Source: Pseudoxanthomonas sp. (GTDB lineage Bacteria > Pseudomonadota > Gammaproteobacteria > Xanthomonadales > Xanthomonadaceae). Taken from it: 64,000 bases of DNA. The stretch covers positions 2,170,001 through 2,234,000 of the forward strand of contig NZ_CP114978.1 of the NCBI RefSeq assembly GCF_027498035.1. Direction: 5' to 3'. The notes below the pieces were generated by a model that was not told the origin of the DNA, did not search any database, and saw only the letters and a list, made by a program, of their open reading frames with translations. Positions 38,401 to 47,854 of this stretch are shown in pieces; position 1 is the stretch's first letter; the number at the start of each line of letters is the position of its first letter. The translations under genes and the position numbers were made by a program.

Positions 38401-39744
38401 TCAGGGCGCGTTGGCCGCCACGGCCGCCTGCACCGGCCTGGCTGCGCGCTGGTTGCACACCGCAAACACCAGCATCGACACCGTCGCCACTGCCGCGGGC
38501 ACGGCGAAGATCAGGAAGCTCTGCTGCAATGGCAGCTCACGCGCCAGCAGCACGCCGCCCAGGGTCGGCCCGACAATGGCGCCGACACGACCCACGCCAG
38601 ACGCCCAACCCAGCCCGGTCGAGCGCACCGACAGGTTGTACAGCTGGGCCACGCTGGCGTAGAGCAGGATCTGCGTGCCGATGGTGGTAGCGCCGGCAAT
38701 GAACACCAGCGTGAACAGCACCGGCACCGACGGGATGTAGCCGATTGCGGCAATCGACAGCGCCGCGGCGGCGAAGAAGCCCACCACCACTTTCGGCAAT
38801 CCGAAACGGTCGCCCAGCCAGCCACCAGCAATCGCCCCGGCCATGCCACCGAAGTTCAGCGAGAACAGCGTCAGCAGGCTGGCCTTCTGCGCGTAGCCGG
38901 CTTCCTGCATGACCTTGGGCAGCCACGAACTGAGCAGGTACACCAGCAGCAGGCAGCAGAAGAACGACAGCCACAGCATCAGCGTGCGCAGCGTGCGCTG
39001 GTGGCGGAACAACTCGATCACCGAAGCCGCCGCGCCCTTGGTTTCACTGAAGACCAGCGTGTCCTGCGCCTGGATCGCGGCTCCGGTCTGCAGCCTGGCG
39101 AAGATCGCGCGGGCTTCTTCCTGGCGCCCCTGGCGGATCAGGAACCCCAGCGATTCGGGCAGGCGCCACAGGATCAGCGGCAGCACCAGCAGCGGCACCG
39201 CGGCGGCCCAGAACATCGGCTTCCAGCCCAGCGCCGGGATCATCCAGATGCCCAGCGCCGCGGCGACCATGCCACCGACCGAGTAACCGCTGAACATCAG
39301 CGCCACCATCGTGCCGCGCATGCGCTTGGGCGCGTACTCGTTCATCAGCGCCACCGCGTTGGGCATCAGCCCGCCGCAACCCAGCCCGGCAACGAAGCGC
39401 AGCGCCTTGAAGTGCTCCGGCGTGTTGGCAAAGCCGGTGCACAGCGTGGCCACGGTGAACAACACGAAGCTGATCGCGATGCCTTTCTTGCGGCCAATCC
39501 TGTCGGCCAGCGGCCCCAACACCAGCGCGCCGAACATCATCCCGAACAGCGCCCAGGCCTGCAGCATGCCGGCCTCCGGCTTGCTCAGGCCCCACTCCTT
39601 GATCAGCGTCGGCAGCACCGTGCCGGCGACGAACACGTCGTAGCCATCCACGACCAGCAACACCGCACACAACACCACCACCGACCACTGGAACCGGCTG
39701 AATCGACCACTGTCGATGGCCTCACTGACATCGATGCTGCGCAT
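38401..39744 (-). CDS. benK: Benzoate MFS transporter BenK (AAHS family)
   Basis: A 447-residue carrier with twelve membrane segments and the aromatic acid:H+ symporter features: an acidic residue in helix 1 (LLVVDGYDVFVAGTVLPTLI) and the GPLADRIGRKKGIA loop after helix 2. The ATG at 39744 has a GGAGGG site. It is the second benzoate importer of the cluster, next to benE. Confidence 0.9.
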   Translation of the reverse strand: MRSIDVSEAIDSGRFSRFQWSVVVLCAVLLVVDGYDVFVAGTVLPTLIKEWGLSKPEAGMLQAWALFGMMFGALVLGPLADRIGRKKGIAISFVLFTVATLCTGFANTPEHFKALRFVAGLGCGGLMPNAVALMNEYAPKRMRGTMVALMFSGYSVGGMVAAALGIWMIPALGWKPMFWAAAVPLLVLPLILWRLPESLGFLIRQGRQEEARAIFARLQTGAAIQAQDTLVFSETKGAAASVIELFRHQRTLRTLMLWLSFFCCLLLVYLLSSWLPKVMQEAGYAQKASLLTLFSLNFGGMAGAIAGGWLGDRFGLPKVVVGFFAAAALSIAAIGYIPSVPVLFTLVFIAGATTIGTQILLYASVAQLYNLSVRSTGLGWASGVGRVGAIVGPTLGGVLLARELPLQQSFLIFAVPAAVATVSMLVFAVCNQRAARPVQAAVAANAP

Positions 39745-39814
39745 GACCTCTCCCTCCCAGGATGTGCACTGCGTTGGATGAAGCAGCCATCGGCGACGGC
39801 TGCCTTTGTCGATT

Positions 39815-40585
39815 TCAGCCGGTGTCACCCCCGGCCACGGGCAGGATCGAACCGGTGATGTAGCCCGCCTCGTCGGAGGCCAGGAACAGGATCGGAGCGA
39901 CCTGTTCGTCGATGGTTCCGTAGCGATTGAGGAAGCTGGACGTGGTGACCTGTTCGACCACCTCACCCATCCACGCCTGCTCCTGCGCGGTGTCGCCACT
40001 GGCGTTGCGCGGCACGCGACGCGGCGGCGCGGACGTGCCGCCCGGCGCGGTGGCGACCACGCGGATGTTGCGGTCGGCGTATTCCATCGCCAGGCACTGG
40101 GTAATCGCGTTGACGCCGCCCTTGGCGGCCGAGTACGGCACCCGGTAGATGCCTCGGGTGGCGTTGGATGAGACGTTGACGATGGTGCCGGCGCCGCGCG
40201 TCAGCAGGTGCGGCAGCACCGCGTGGCAGCTGTACAGCGTGGGCATCAGCGAGCGGCGGATCTCGGCATCGATCTGTTCGGGTTCGAACTCGGCGAACGG
40301 GCGCATGCGGATCGCACCGCCGACGTTGTTGATCAGGATGTCGATGCCGCCGAAGGCCTGCGCGGCGAAGTCCATCGCGGCCACCGCGCCGGCATGGGTT
40401 TCCAGATCGGCGACGAACGCGGCGGTGTTGCCACCGGCTTCGGCCGCGACCTCGCCGACGAAGTCCGCGCGATCCACCAGCACGACCTGCGCGCCTTCGG
40501 CCGCGGCCCGCAGCGCAACGCTGCGACCAATGCCCTGCGCCGCACCGGTCACCACCATGACCTTGCCGGCGAAGCGACGGCTCAC
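39815..40585 (-). CDS. benD: Benzoate diol dehydrogenase
   Basis: A 256-residue short-chain dehydrogenase: VMVVTGAAQGIGRSVALRAA supplies the NAD loop and YSAAKGGVNAITQ the catalytic Tyr and Lys. The GTG start (40583-40585) overlaps the benC stop in GTGA. It oxidises 1,2-dihydroxycyclohexadiene-1-carboxylate with loss of CO2 to give catechol. Confidence 0.94.
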   Translation of the reverse strand: MSRRFAGKVMVVTGAAQGIGRSVALRAAAEGAQVVLVDRADFVGEVAAEAGGNTAAFVADLETHAGAVAAMDFAAQAFGGIDILINNVGGAIRMRPFAEFEPEQIDAEIRRSLMPTLYSCHAVLPHLLTRGAGTIVNVSSNATRGIYRVPYSAAKGGVNAITQCLAMEYADRNIRVVATAPGGTSAPPRRVPRNASGDTAQEQAWMGEVVEQVTTSSFLNRYGTIDEQVAPILFLASDEAGYITGSILPVAGGDTG

Positions 40586-41616
40586 GCGGCCAGATCCTGT
40601 GGCGCGCTGGCCGGCGCATTCGGCGTGAACTTCTCGTAGTAGAAGCTGGCCGGACTGACCTTGATGTCGGTGAAGTGGTTGCGCACCGCGTCGACCATCG
40701 GCGGCGGGCCGCACAGGTACACATCCACCGCGCCGTCATGCAGCGCTTCGGGCATCAGGTGCTGGGTGACGTAACCGATCTTCGGATGGCGCGATTCGGG
40801 ATCGACCACGCAGGTGTCGAAGCTGAAGAAGTCCAGGCGCTCGGCGAACTTCCGCAGTACATCCACCAGCACCAGGTCCGCGCCGCGGGTGACGCCGTAC
40901 ATCAGGTACACGGGATGGTCGCTGCCCGTGCTTTCCAGGTGCGCCAGCATCGACAGGAACGGCGCCAGCCCGGTGCCACCGGCCAGCATCAGTACCGGTC
41001 GCTTCACTTCGCGCAGGTAGAAGCTGCCCAGCGGGCCGGTCATGTCCAGCACCTGGCCGGGACTGGCGCTGTCCAGGTAGCCGCTCATCAGGCCACCGGG
41101 CACGCGCTTGATCAGGAACGTCGGCTCGTGCGAACCGGGCTTTGAGCTGAAGGAATACGACCGCGTCTGGCCACTGCCCGGCACGGCAATGTTGACGTAC
41201 TGGCCGGGCAGGAAGCCCGGCGCATCGCCGGTGACTTCCAGCTTCAGTTCCAGCGCCGCGTCTTCGTGCGGCACCACGTCCACCACCGCGGCCTTGAACG
41301 TGGTGCTGCCGGTCTTGCATGCGGTGGAAGTCACCGGCACGGCCAGCGTGCAGTCCGAGGACGGCACCATCTGGCAGGTCAGCACCAGGCCTGCGCCGGC
41401 TTCGTCTTCGGTCAGCGCGTCGTCGATGTAGTCGTCGCCGAGATCGTATTGCCCGGCCTCGGCGCGGCACTTGCAGGTTCCGCAGACGCCATCGGAACAA
41501 TCCATCGGCAGGTTGATCTTGTTCCGATAGGCCGCGTCCAGCACTTTCTCGCCTGCATTGCAGTCGATGAAGCGGGTGATGCCGTCTTCGAAATTCAGGG
41601 CGATGCGATAGCTCAT
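40582..41616 (-). CDS. benC: Benzoate 1,2-dioxygenase electron-transfer component
   Basis: A 344-residue reductase with a plant-type 2Fe-2S ferredoxin domain (MDCSDGVCGTCKCRAEAG and a later Cys in LTCQM), then FAD-binding (TRSYSFSSKPGS) and NAD-binding (LMLAGGTGLAPFLSML, CGPPPMVDAV) domains. It passes electrons from NADH to the BenAB oxygenase. Ends in a 4-bp overlap with benD. Confidence 0.96.
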   Translation of the reverse strand: MSYRIALNFEDGITRFIDCNAGEKVLDAAYRNKINLPMDCSDGVCGTCKCRAEAGQYDLGDDYIDDALTEDEAGAGLVLTCQMVPSSDCTLAVPVTSTACKTGSTTFKAAVVDVVPHEDAALELKLEVTGDAPGFLPGQYVNIAVPGSGQTRSYSFSSKPGSHEPTFLIKRVPGGLMSGYLDSASPGQVLDMTGPLGSFYLREVKRPVLMLAGGTGLAPFLSMLAHLESTGSDHPVYLMYGVTRGADLVLVDVLRKFAERLDFFSFDTCVVDPESRHPKIGYVTQHLMPEALHDGAVDVYLCGPPPMVDAVRNHFTDIKVSPASFYYEKFTPNAPASAPQDLAA

Positions 41617-41640
41617 GGAAACCTCCTTCAGCCGGGCCGG

Positions 41641-42129
41641 TCAGATGTGGTAGATGTCGATGACCTGGCGGATGTAGTCGTTCTTCAACACGATCTTCTT
41701 GTTGGCGATCAGGAAGCCCTCGCCGTCGCGGCGCAGGGTCACGAAACAGGTGCCGAAGAAGTGATCGGTGGACTTGTAGCGATGGTTGAGCGTGTGGAAG
41801 TTGTAGCGGACGTCGATGGCGTCGTCGCGCGTGTCCAGCACCTCGATGTTGTTGATGTTGTGCCCGGTGCGCGGCTCCGGCGTGGAGGCGCTGGAGCGTT
41901 CGGTCTTGATCCGGAACACCCGGTCTTCCAGCCCGTCGCGATTGGGGTAATAGATCAGCGAGATCTGCGACTGCGGGTCTTCGGTGAGCTGGTCATCGTC
42001 ATCCCAGGCGGGCATCCAATAGACGACATCGCTGGCGTACAGCGCCAGCCATTCGTCCCACTGCCGGTCATCCAGCAGGCGCGCCTCGCGATACAGGAAC
42101 GCGGCGATGGCGGCGGCATCATGGCTCAC
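41641..42129 (-). CDS. benB: Benzoate 1,2-dioxygenase small subunit
   Basis: A 162-residue ring-hydroxylating dioxygenase beta subunit: [31 protein letters not shown] and the C-terminal [20 protein letters not shown]. The GTG start (42127-42129) overlaps the benA stop codon in GTGA, coupling equal production of the two subunits. Confidence 0.95.
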   Translation of the reverse strand: MSHDAAAIAAFLYREARLLDDRQWDEWLALYASDVVYWMPAWDDDDQLTEDPQSQISLIYYPNRDGLEDRVFRIKTERSSASTPEPRTGHNINNIEVLDTRDDAIDVRYNFHTLNHRYKSTDHFFGTCFVTLRRDGEGFLIANKKIVLKNDYIRQVIDIYHI

Positions 42130-43484
42130 GGCGCATCTCCGCAACCTGCATCGGCCACGGCCTTGCGCAGGGTCCTGGCCCAGTATTCGTGCTGGCGCAC
42201 GAACAGGCCTTCGTCCTCGCTGCGGCCGCCACTGAGCAGCGGCTTGATGCCCATCTTCTGTGCGTTTTCATCCGGCCCTTCGACCCACAGCGGCGCACCG
42301 CGGCTCAGGTCGTTCCAGGCAGCGGACGTGCCGGCGTAGCCCTGCTGGCAGGCGCGGAATTCCTCCAGGTCATCGGCCGTGCCCATGCCCGAGACGTTGA
42401 AGAAATCCTCGTACTGGCGGATGCGGGTGGCGCGGTCCTCCGCGCTCTCGCCCTTGATGCCGAAGCAATAGATGGTGACTTCGGTCTTGTCCACGTCGAT
42501 CGGGCGGGTCACGCGGATCTGGGTGGAAAACTGGTCCATCAGGTACACGTTCGGGTACAGGCACAGGTTGCGGGTCTGGCGGGTGATGAAGTCCGCCTTG
42601 TCTTCGCCCACGCGCGCGGCGATTTCGGCGCGACGCTTCCAGACCGGGCGCACTTCCGGGTTGAGCGACTGGGTCCACAGCAGGATGTGGCCGTTGTCGA
42701 AGCCGTATACCCCGCCGATGCTCTTGCTCCAGCCGTTGGCGTCCACGGCCTTGGTGCCGGTTTCCTTGCGCCGGCCCATGGTGGCTGAGTAATTCCAGTG
42801 CACGGAGCTGACGTGGTAGCCGTCGCAGCCGTTCTCCATCTGCAGCTTCCAGTTTCCGTCGTAGATGTAGGACGAACTGCCGCGCAGCACTTCCAGGCCA
42901 TCGGGCGCCTGGTCGACGATCTGGTCGATGATGGTTTTCGTCTCGCCCAGGTAATCCTCCAGCGAGGCGACCTCGTCACTCAGGCTGCCGAACAGGAAGC
43001 CGCGATAGCTCTGGAAGCGGGCCACGCGCTTGAGATCGTGCGAACCGTGTTCGCCAAACTGCGGCGGATACTGGGTGGTCTTTTCATCCTTGACCTTGAG
43101 CAGCTTGCCGGTATTGCTGAAGGTCCAGCCGTGGAAGGGGCAGGTGAAGCTGCCCTTGTTGCCGTGCTTGCGCCGGCACAGCATCGCGCCACGGTGCGCG
43201 CAGGCATTGATCACCGCATGCAGCTCGCCGGTCTTGTCGCGGGTGATCACCACCGGCTGGCGGCCGATATGGGTGGTGAAGTAATCGTTGTTGTTGGGGA
43301 TCTGGCTTTCATGCGCCAGGTAGACCCAGTTGGATTCGAAGATGTGCTTCATCTCCAGCTCGAACAGGTCGGCGTCGGTGAAGATGTCGCGACGGCAGCG
43401 GAACACGCCCGCTTCGGGATCGTCCTGCAGCGCGGTGGCCAGCAGCTGTTCGATGTCGGTCTTGTTTTCGATGATCGCGGACAC
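42126..43484 (-). CDS. benA: Benzoate 1,2-dioxygenase large subunit
   Basis: A 452-residue Rieske oxygenase. The 2Fe-2S ligands are Cys95/His97 (CAHRGAML) and Cys115/His118 (CPFHGW); the mononuclear iron histidines are in [16 protein letters not shown]. The start is a GTG at 43482-43484 with a GGGAGAGG site. It dihydroxylates benzoate at carbons 1 and 2. First of benABCD-KE, about 100 bp after catA. Confidence 0.96.
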   Translation of the reverse strand: MSAIIENKTDIEQLLATALQDDPEAGVFRCRRDIFTDADLFELEMKHIFESNWVYLAHESQIPNNNDYFTTHIGRQPVVITRDKTGELHAVINACAHRGAMLCRRKHGNKGSFTCPFHGWTFSNTGKLLKVKDEKTTQYPPQFGEHGSHDLKRVARFQSYRGFLFGSLSDEVASLEDYLGETKTIIDQIVDQAPDGLEVLRGSSSYIYDGNWKLQMENGCDGYHVSSVHWNYSATMGRRKETGTKAVDANGWSKSIGGVYGFDNGHILLWTQSLNPEVRPVWKRRAEIAARVGEDKADFITRQTRNLCLYPNVYLMDQFSTQIRVTRPIDVDKTEVTIYCFGIKGESAEDRATRIRQYEDFFNVSGMGTADDLEEFRACQQGYAGTSAAWNDLSRGAPLWVEGPDENAQKMGIKPLLSGGRSEDEGLFVRQHEYWARTLRKAVADAGCGDAP

Positions 43485-43551
43485 GGAAACCTCTCCCGGT
43501 GGGGATGGTGGGCACGCGCGCATGGCGCGGTGAAGCCAGGACGATGTGGAG

Positions 43552-43576
43552 CGGACGGCGCACGTGGCGCCGTCCG
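43552..43576 (-). terminator. 10-bp hairpin between catA and benA
   Basis: CGGACGGCGC (43552-43561) pairs perfectly with 43567-43576 around ACGTG. It follows the catA stop on the transcribed strand without a T tract, so it may set relative levels of cat and ben mRNA by attenuation or stabilisation. Confidence 0.45.
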
Positions 43577-43586
43577 GTAGCGCGGA

Positions 43587-44519
43587 TCAGGCTGCGGCGC
43601 GCAGGCGGTAGACCAACTGGTCGTCTTTGCCAGCCGACAGCGGGATCAGCCCGAAGTTGAATTCGATGGCCTTGTAGGCATCGCGCTCGAAGCCGAAGGC
43701 CTTGCCGCCACCGCTGACGTCCTGGACCGGCGGCACCAGGCCGTCGCGGGTCGCGTAGGCGAAGTCGTCCCACAGCAGCGGATCGCCATCGATGTTGAAC
43801 TGCGTGGTCAGCTTGCGATAGCTGTCGGTGGTCACGAAGAAATGCACGTGGGCCGGACGGTTGCCATGGCGGGCCATGCGGTTGAGCAGCTGCTGGGTCG
43901 CGCCCTGCGGCGGGCAGCCGTAGCCGACCGGCATCCGGGTCAGGAACTCATACGTGCCATCGGCACCGGTGGTCACCGCGCCACGCAGGTTGAACTCGGT
44001 CTGCGCACCGGTGGGGTCGAAGTGCGAGTAAAAGCCCTTCGAGTTGGCGTGCCAGGCTTCGACCAGCGCACCAGCGACCGGCTGGCCCTCTTCATCGACC
44101 ACCGTGCCGTGGATGCGCAGCGGGCCAGCATCGGGATCGGCGTCATGGTCGATCTTGGCGCTGCCCTGGCTGACCGGCGCGCCGGCCACGTAGAGCGGGC
44201 CTTCGATGGTGCGCGGGGTGCCGCCGGTGATGCCGGCGATGCGGTCTTCCTCGTCCAGGCGCAGGTCGATGTAATGCTCCAGGCCGATCCCGGCGGCCAG
44301 CAGCGCGGCCTCGCCATCCTGGCCGAGCTTGTTGAGGTAGTTGATGCCGGCCCAGATCTCGTCCGGGCTCAGGTCCAGGTCCTCGATCGTCTTGAACAGG
44401 TCCGACAGGATCCGGTGCACGACCTGCTTGGTCCGGGCATCGCCGTCGGCGCCGTCCAGGTTGCTCACGGTACGCAGGAAATCCTGCACTTCGGGCTGGT
44501 TGAAGATTTTCACGCTCAT
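43587..44519 (-). CDS. catA: Catechol 1,2-dioxygenase
   Basis: A 310-residue intradiol dioxygenase. An N-terminal helical dimer/linker domain precedes the beta-sandwich catalytic domain, whose iron ligands are Tyr in GFYSHFD and MPVGYGCPP and two His in RPAHVHFFV. It cleaves catechol to cis,cis-muconate. It sits between catC and benA on the same strand. Confidence 0.96.
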   Translation of the reverse strand: MSVKIFNQPEVQDFLRTVSNLDGADGDARTKQVVHRILSDLFKTIEDLDLSPDEIWAGINYLNKLGQDGEAALLAAGIGLEHYIDLRLDEEDRIAGITGGTPRTIEGPLYVAGAPVSQGSAKIDHDADPDAGPLRIHGTVVDEEGQPVAGALVEAWHANSKGFYSHFDPTGAQTEFNLRGAVTTGADGTYEFLTRMPVGYGCPPQGATQQLLNRMARHGNRPAHVHFFVTTDSYRKLTTQFNIDGDPLLWDDFAYATRDGLVPPVQDVSGGGKAFGFERDAYKAIEFNFGLIPLSAGKDDQLVYRLRAAA

Positions 44520-44599
44520 CGTCTTGCTCCTCGTGGTGGCGAATGCTGCCGGGACGCGTTCCCTCCCCAGGAGCGCATCGGATGAAAGGGGGGTGCGGT

Positions 44600-44890
44600 C
44601 TAGCGGTCATCCTCGTGCAGCGAGGACGGGTGCCGGCATAGCGGCGTGACGTCGATGACCATGTACGGGAACAGTGGCAACGACAGCAGCAGGTCATGCA
44701 GTTCGGTCGGGCTGTCCACATCGAACACAGACACGTTGGAATACTGGCCGACGATGCGCCAGATATGGCGCCACTTACCCGATTGCTGCAACTCCTGGAA
44801 GCGCGCCTTTTCAGTGGCTTTCAGTGACGTGGCCTTGGCCGGATCCATGTCCAGCGGCAGCTTCACGTCCATGCGTACATGGAACAACAT
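44600..44890 (-). CDS. catC: Muconolactone delta-isomerase
   Basis: A 96-residue protein matching CatC throughout: MLFHVRMDVKLPLDMDPAKA, GKWRHIWRIVGQYSNVSVFD and LPLFPYMVIDVTPLCRHPSS. It forms decamers and converts muconolactone to 3-oxoadipate enol-lactone. It follows catB by 3 bp. Confidence 0.97.
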   Translation of the reverse strand: MLFHVRMDVKLPLDMDPAKATSLKATEKARFQELQQSGKWRHIWRIVGQYSNVSVFDVDSPTELHDLLLSLPLFPYMVIDVTPLCRHPSSLHEDDR

Positions 44891-44893
44891 GGC

Positions 44894-46075
44894 TCAGCCC
44901 TCCGTGCCGGTGGTGATCACCGGGGTGCGCGTGCGGTCGCGGCGGAACGCGTTGACGCGGTCCTCGTCCAGGGCGATGCCCAGGCCCGGCGCATTCGGCA
45001 CTTCCAGGTGGAAATCGCGATAGACCAGCGGCTGCGCCAGGATTTCCTCGGTCAGCAGCAGCGGCCCGAACAGCTCGGTGCCCCACTGCAGGTGCGGGAA
45101 GGTGGCGAACACATGCGCCGCGGCGATCGTGCCCACGGCACCTTCGAGCATGGTCCCGCCATACAGCTCGATCCCGGCTGCGTCGGCAATCGCACCAACC
45201 TTGAGTGCGGCGAACAGCCCGCCGGATTGTTCCGTCTTGACCGCGAACACATCGGCGCCGGACACCTTGGCCAGCGCATAGGCGCTGTCCGGGCCGGTCA
45301 GCACTTCGTCGGCCATCAGCGCGATCGGGAAGCGGCGCATCAGCCGGGTCAATGCCGCGGCCGAGGCGACCGGCTGTTCCGCCAGCTCGCACCCGGCATC
45401 GGCCAGTGCGGGCAGGCCGCGCAGGGCGTCGGTCTCGCTCCAGGCCATGTTGATGTCCACGCGCACCGCGGCACGGTCGCCGACGGCGCGCTTGATCGCG
45501 GCCACATGGGCCACGTCCTCGGCCACCGACTTGCGCCCGATCTTGAGCTTGAACACGTTGTGCCGGCGCGCGGCCAGCATCGCCTCGGCTTCGGCGATGT
45601 CCTTGGCCGTATCGCCCGAGGCCAGGGTCCAGGCCACGCCCAGGCGATCGCGCACGCGCCCGCCCAGCAGCTCGGACAGCGGCAGTCCACAGCGCTTGCC
45701 CTGCGCGTCCAGCAGCGCGGTTTCCACCGCGCACTTGGCGAAATGGTTGCCCTTGACCAGCTTGCCCACGCGCGCCATCAGCGCCTGCACGCGGGTTGCA
45801 TCGCTGCCGACCAGCACCGGGGCGAAGTAGGTGTCGATGGCCAGCTTCATGCCTTCCGGGCTTTCGGCGCCGTAGGCCAGCCCGGCGATGGTGGTGCCCT
45901 CGCCGAGGCCGACCGTGCCGTCGCTGCAGTGCAGGCGCACGATCATCAGGGTCTGGCCGCTCATCGTGGCCACCGACAGGCGGTGCGGGCGGATGGTGGG
46001 CAGGTCCAGCAGGAAGGTCTCGACGCGTTCGATCGTCGGGGCTGCGTTGGGGACTGGGGAAAGGGTGCGTTCCAT
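44894..46075 (-). CDS. catB: Muconate cycloisomerase
   Basis: A 393-residue enolase-superfamily enzyme with an N-terminal capping domain and a TIM-like barrel; the catalytic lysine pair is in VFKLKIGRKS and acidic metal ligands follow in VRVDINMAW, ELAEQPVAS and LMADEVLTG. It makes muconolactone from cis,cis-muconate. I start at the ATG at 46075; sequence upstream in frame runs through the regulatory region. First gene of the catBCA-ben run. Confidence 0.96.
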   Translation of the reverse strand: MERTLSPVPNAAPTIERVETFLLDLPTIRPHRLSVATMSGQTLMIVRLHCSDGTVGLGEGTTIAGLAYGAESPEGMKLAIDTYFAPVLVGSDATRVQALMARVGKLVKGNHFAKCAVETALLDAQGKRCGLPLSELLGGRVRDRLGVAWTLASGDTAKDIAEAEAMLAARRHNVFKLKIGRKSVAEDVAHVAAIKRAVGDRAAVRVDINMAWSETDALRGLPALADAGCELAEQPVASAAALTRLMRRFPIALMADEVLTGPDSAYALAKVSGADVFAVKTEQSGGLFAALKVGAIADAAGIELYGGTMLEGAVGTIAAAHVFATFPHLQWGTELFGPLLLTEEILAQPLVYRDFHLEVPNAPGLGIALDEDRVNAFRRDRTRTPVITTGTEG

Positions 46076-46109
46076 GGATCCGATTCTTGGGACACAGGAC
46101 CACCCGCGT

Positions 46110-46226
46110 CCAAGACGATCTTGGTCTTGGAAAATACCTTCAGGGTATTCTTCAAGCCTCAAGCCCTTGTGCGACTGGATTTAATGCGCCGCAACACGGG
46201 TCAATTACATAGTTAAGACTTTGGTC
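46110..46226. promoter_or_regulatory. catB/LysR divergent control region with an ATAC-N7-GTAT site
   Basis: ATAC CTTCAGG GTAT at 46134-46148 is a perfect match to the binding consensus of the BenM/CatM LysR regulators, which respond to muconate and benzoate. Two more inverted repeats flank it: CCAAGAC-N7-GTCTTGG (46110-46130) and AGAC-N4-GTCT (46215-46226), the latter just before the LysR start codon and so a candidate autoregulatory site. Confidence 0.75.
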
Positions 46227-46233
46227 TAATCTC

Positions 46234-47220
46234 ATGGATCTGCGCCAGCTCAAGTACTTCGTCACCGTCGCCCGCGAGCGCAATTTCACCCGCGCCGCCG
46301 AACTGCTGCACATCGCCCAGCCGCCACTGAGCCGGCAGATCCAGCAGATGGAAGAGGAACTCGGGGTGCAGCTGCTGGTGCGCAGCAGCCGACCGATCCG
46401 GCTGACCGACGCCGGCCGCCTGTTCTACGAGGAAGCGCAGCAGGTGCTGGGCCGCGTGGAGCAGATGAAGGACGCCGCGCGCCGCGTGGGCCATGGCGAA
46501 CGCCGGGTGATCAGCATCGGCTTCGTCGCCTCCACGCTGTACGGCGGCCTGCCCACGGTGGTGCGGCGGTTGCGCCAGGCGCGGCCCGAGGCCGACGTGC
46601 GCCTGGTCGAGATGATGTCCGGCCAGCAGGTCGAAGGCCTGAAGAACGGCCGGATCGACATCGGCTTCGGCCGCATCCGCACCAGCGACCTCAGCGTGGA
46701 ACGGCTGATCCTGCGCGAGGAGCGCCTGGTAGTGGCCATTCCACCGGCGTTCGCACTGGCGGCCGAGGACACGCCGCTGACCCCGGCCGAACTGAAAGGC
46801 CAGAAGCTGGTGGTCTACCCCAGCGATCCGCGTCCGAGCTTCGCCGACCAGGTATTGTCGCTGCTGCGCGACCACGGCGTGCGCCCGCCCGAAGTGCAGG
46901 AGGTGCGCGAGCTGCAGACCGCGCTGGGCCTGGTCGCGGCCGAAACCGGCGTGTGCCTGATCCCGGCATCCGCGCGCTTGCAGCGTTCGGACCTGAAGTA
47001 CCGGCTGATCGACGACGAGCACGCGACCTCGCCGATCATCATGAGCTACCGCCGCAACGAGGACGAAGCGCTGATCGCGTTGCTCAAGCAGTTGATCCGG
47101 CGAGATGTACGCGGAAAACCCGCCGTGGCTGGACACCTCCTACAATCGCCTGCATACGCCGTAGGAAGCCGCTCCCATGCACGCCACCGACCACGACAGC
47201 GCCACCGATGCGCTGCATGA
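46234..47220 (+). CDS. catR: LysR family regulator of the cat/ben genes (CatR/CatM/BenM type)
   Basis: A 328-residue protein with the LysR helix-turn-helix (MDLRQLKYFVTVARERNFTR, AAELLHIAQPPLSRQIQQME) and an effector domain of the CatM/BenM type (VISIGFVASTLYGGLPTVVR, IDIGFGRIRTSDL). It is divergent from catB, the classic arrangement. The family end is expected near LLKQLIRR (about residue 290); here the frame runs on about 38 residues, mostly Arg/His-rich, and overlaps the next gene by 44 bp, which looks like loss of the ancestral stop codon. Confidence 0.9.
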   Translation: MDLRQLKYFVTVARERNFTRAAELLHIAQPPLSRQIQQMEEELGVQLLVRSSRPIRLTDAGRLFYEEAQQVLGRVEQMKDAARRVGHGERRVISIGFVASTLYGGLPTVVRRLRQARPEADVRLVEMMSGQQVEGLKNGRIDIGFGRIRTSDLSVERLILREERLVVAIPPAFALAAEDTPLTPAELKGQKLVVYPSDPRPSFADQVLSLLRDHGVRPPEVQEVRELQTALGLVAAETGVCLIPASARLQRSDLKYRLIDDEHATSPIIMSYRRNEDEALIALLKQLIRRDVRGKPAVAGHLLQSPAYAVGSRSHARHRPRQRHRCAA

Positions 47221-47746
47221 CCCCATCGCCGACACCCGCCGCTGGCTGGAGAAGGCCGTGATCGGCCTGAACCTGTGCCCGTTCGCCAAGGCGGTGTACG
47301 TCAAGGAGCAGGTGCGTTTCGTGCTGAGCGATGCGACCACGCCCGAGGCGCTGCTGGAGCAGCTGGCCGAGGAACTGCTGGTGCTTCGCGACACCCCGGC
47401 CGAGGTGGTCGATACCACCCTGATCGTGCACCCGGACGTGCTGGGCGATTTCATCGACTACAACGACTTCCTGGACAACGCCGACGCCGCGGTGGAAACC
47501 CTGGACCTGCAGGGCATCCTGCAGGTGGCCAGCTTCCATCCGGATTACCAGTTCGCCGGGACCGCGCCGGACGATGTGTCCAACTACACCAACCGCTCGC
47601 CCTGGCCCACGCTGCACCTGCTGCGCGAAGACAGCGTGGAGCGCGCCGTGGCCGCCTTCCCGGACCCGGATGTGATCGTCGACCGCAACATCGCCACGCT
47701 GGACAAGCTGGGCGTGGACGGCTGGCGCCGGCTGATGGCCGATTGA
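47177..47746 (+). CDS. DUF1415 family protein
   Basis: A 189-residue protein of the DUF1415 family: DTRRWLEKAVIGLNLCPFAK, LQGILQVASFHPDYQFAGT and the closing NIATLDKLGVDGWRRL. The role is unknown. An AGGAAG site precedes the ATG, within the 3' end of the LysR gene. Confidence 0.85.
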   Translation: MHATDHDSATDALHDPIADTRRWLEKAVIGLNLCPFAKAVYVKEQVRFVLSDATTPEALLEQLAEELLVLRDTPAEVVDTTLIVHPDVLGDFIDYNDFLDNADAAVETLDLQGILQVASFHPDYQFAGTAPDDVSNYTNRSPWPTLHLLREDSVERAVAAFPDPDVIVDRNIATLDKLGVDGWRRLMAD

Positions 47747-47854
47747 CCGACCCGCAGCGGCGTTCGCACCAGGCGGCGGCCAGCGGGCTGGAACAAGCCC
47801 GTCCGACGCGGCATGCGTGCAGCGCCAGACGGCCGATACGCGTACCGCGCGGTG

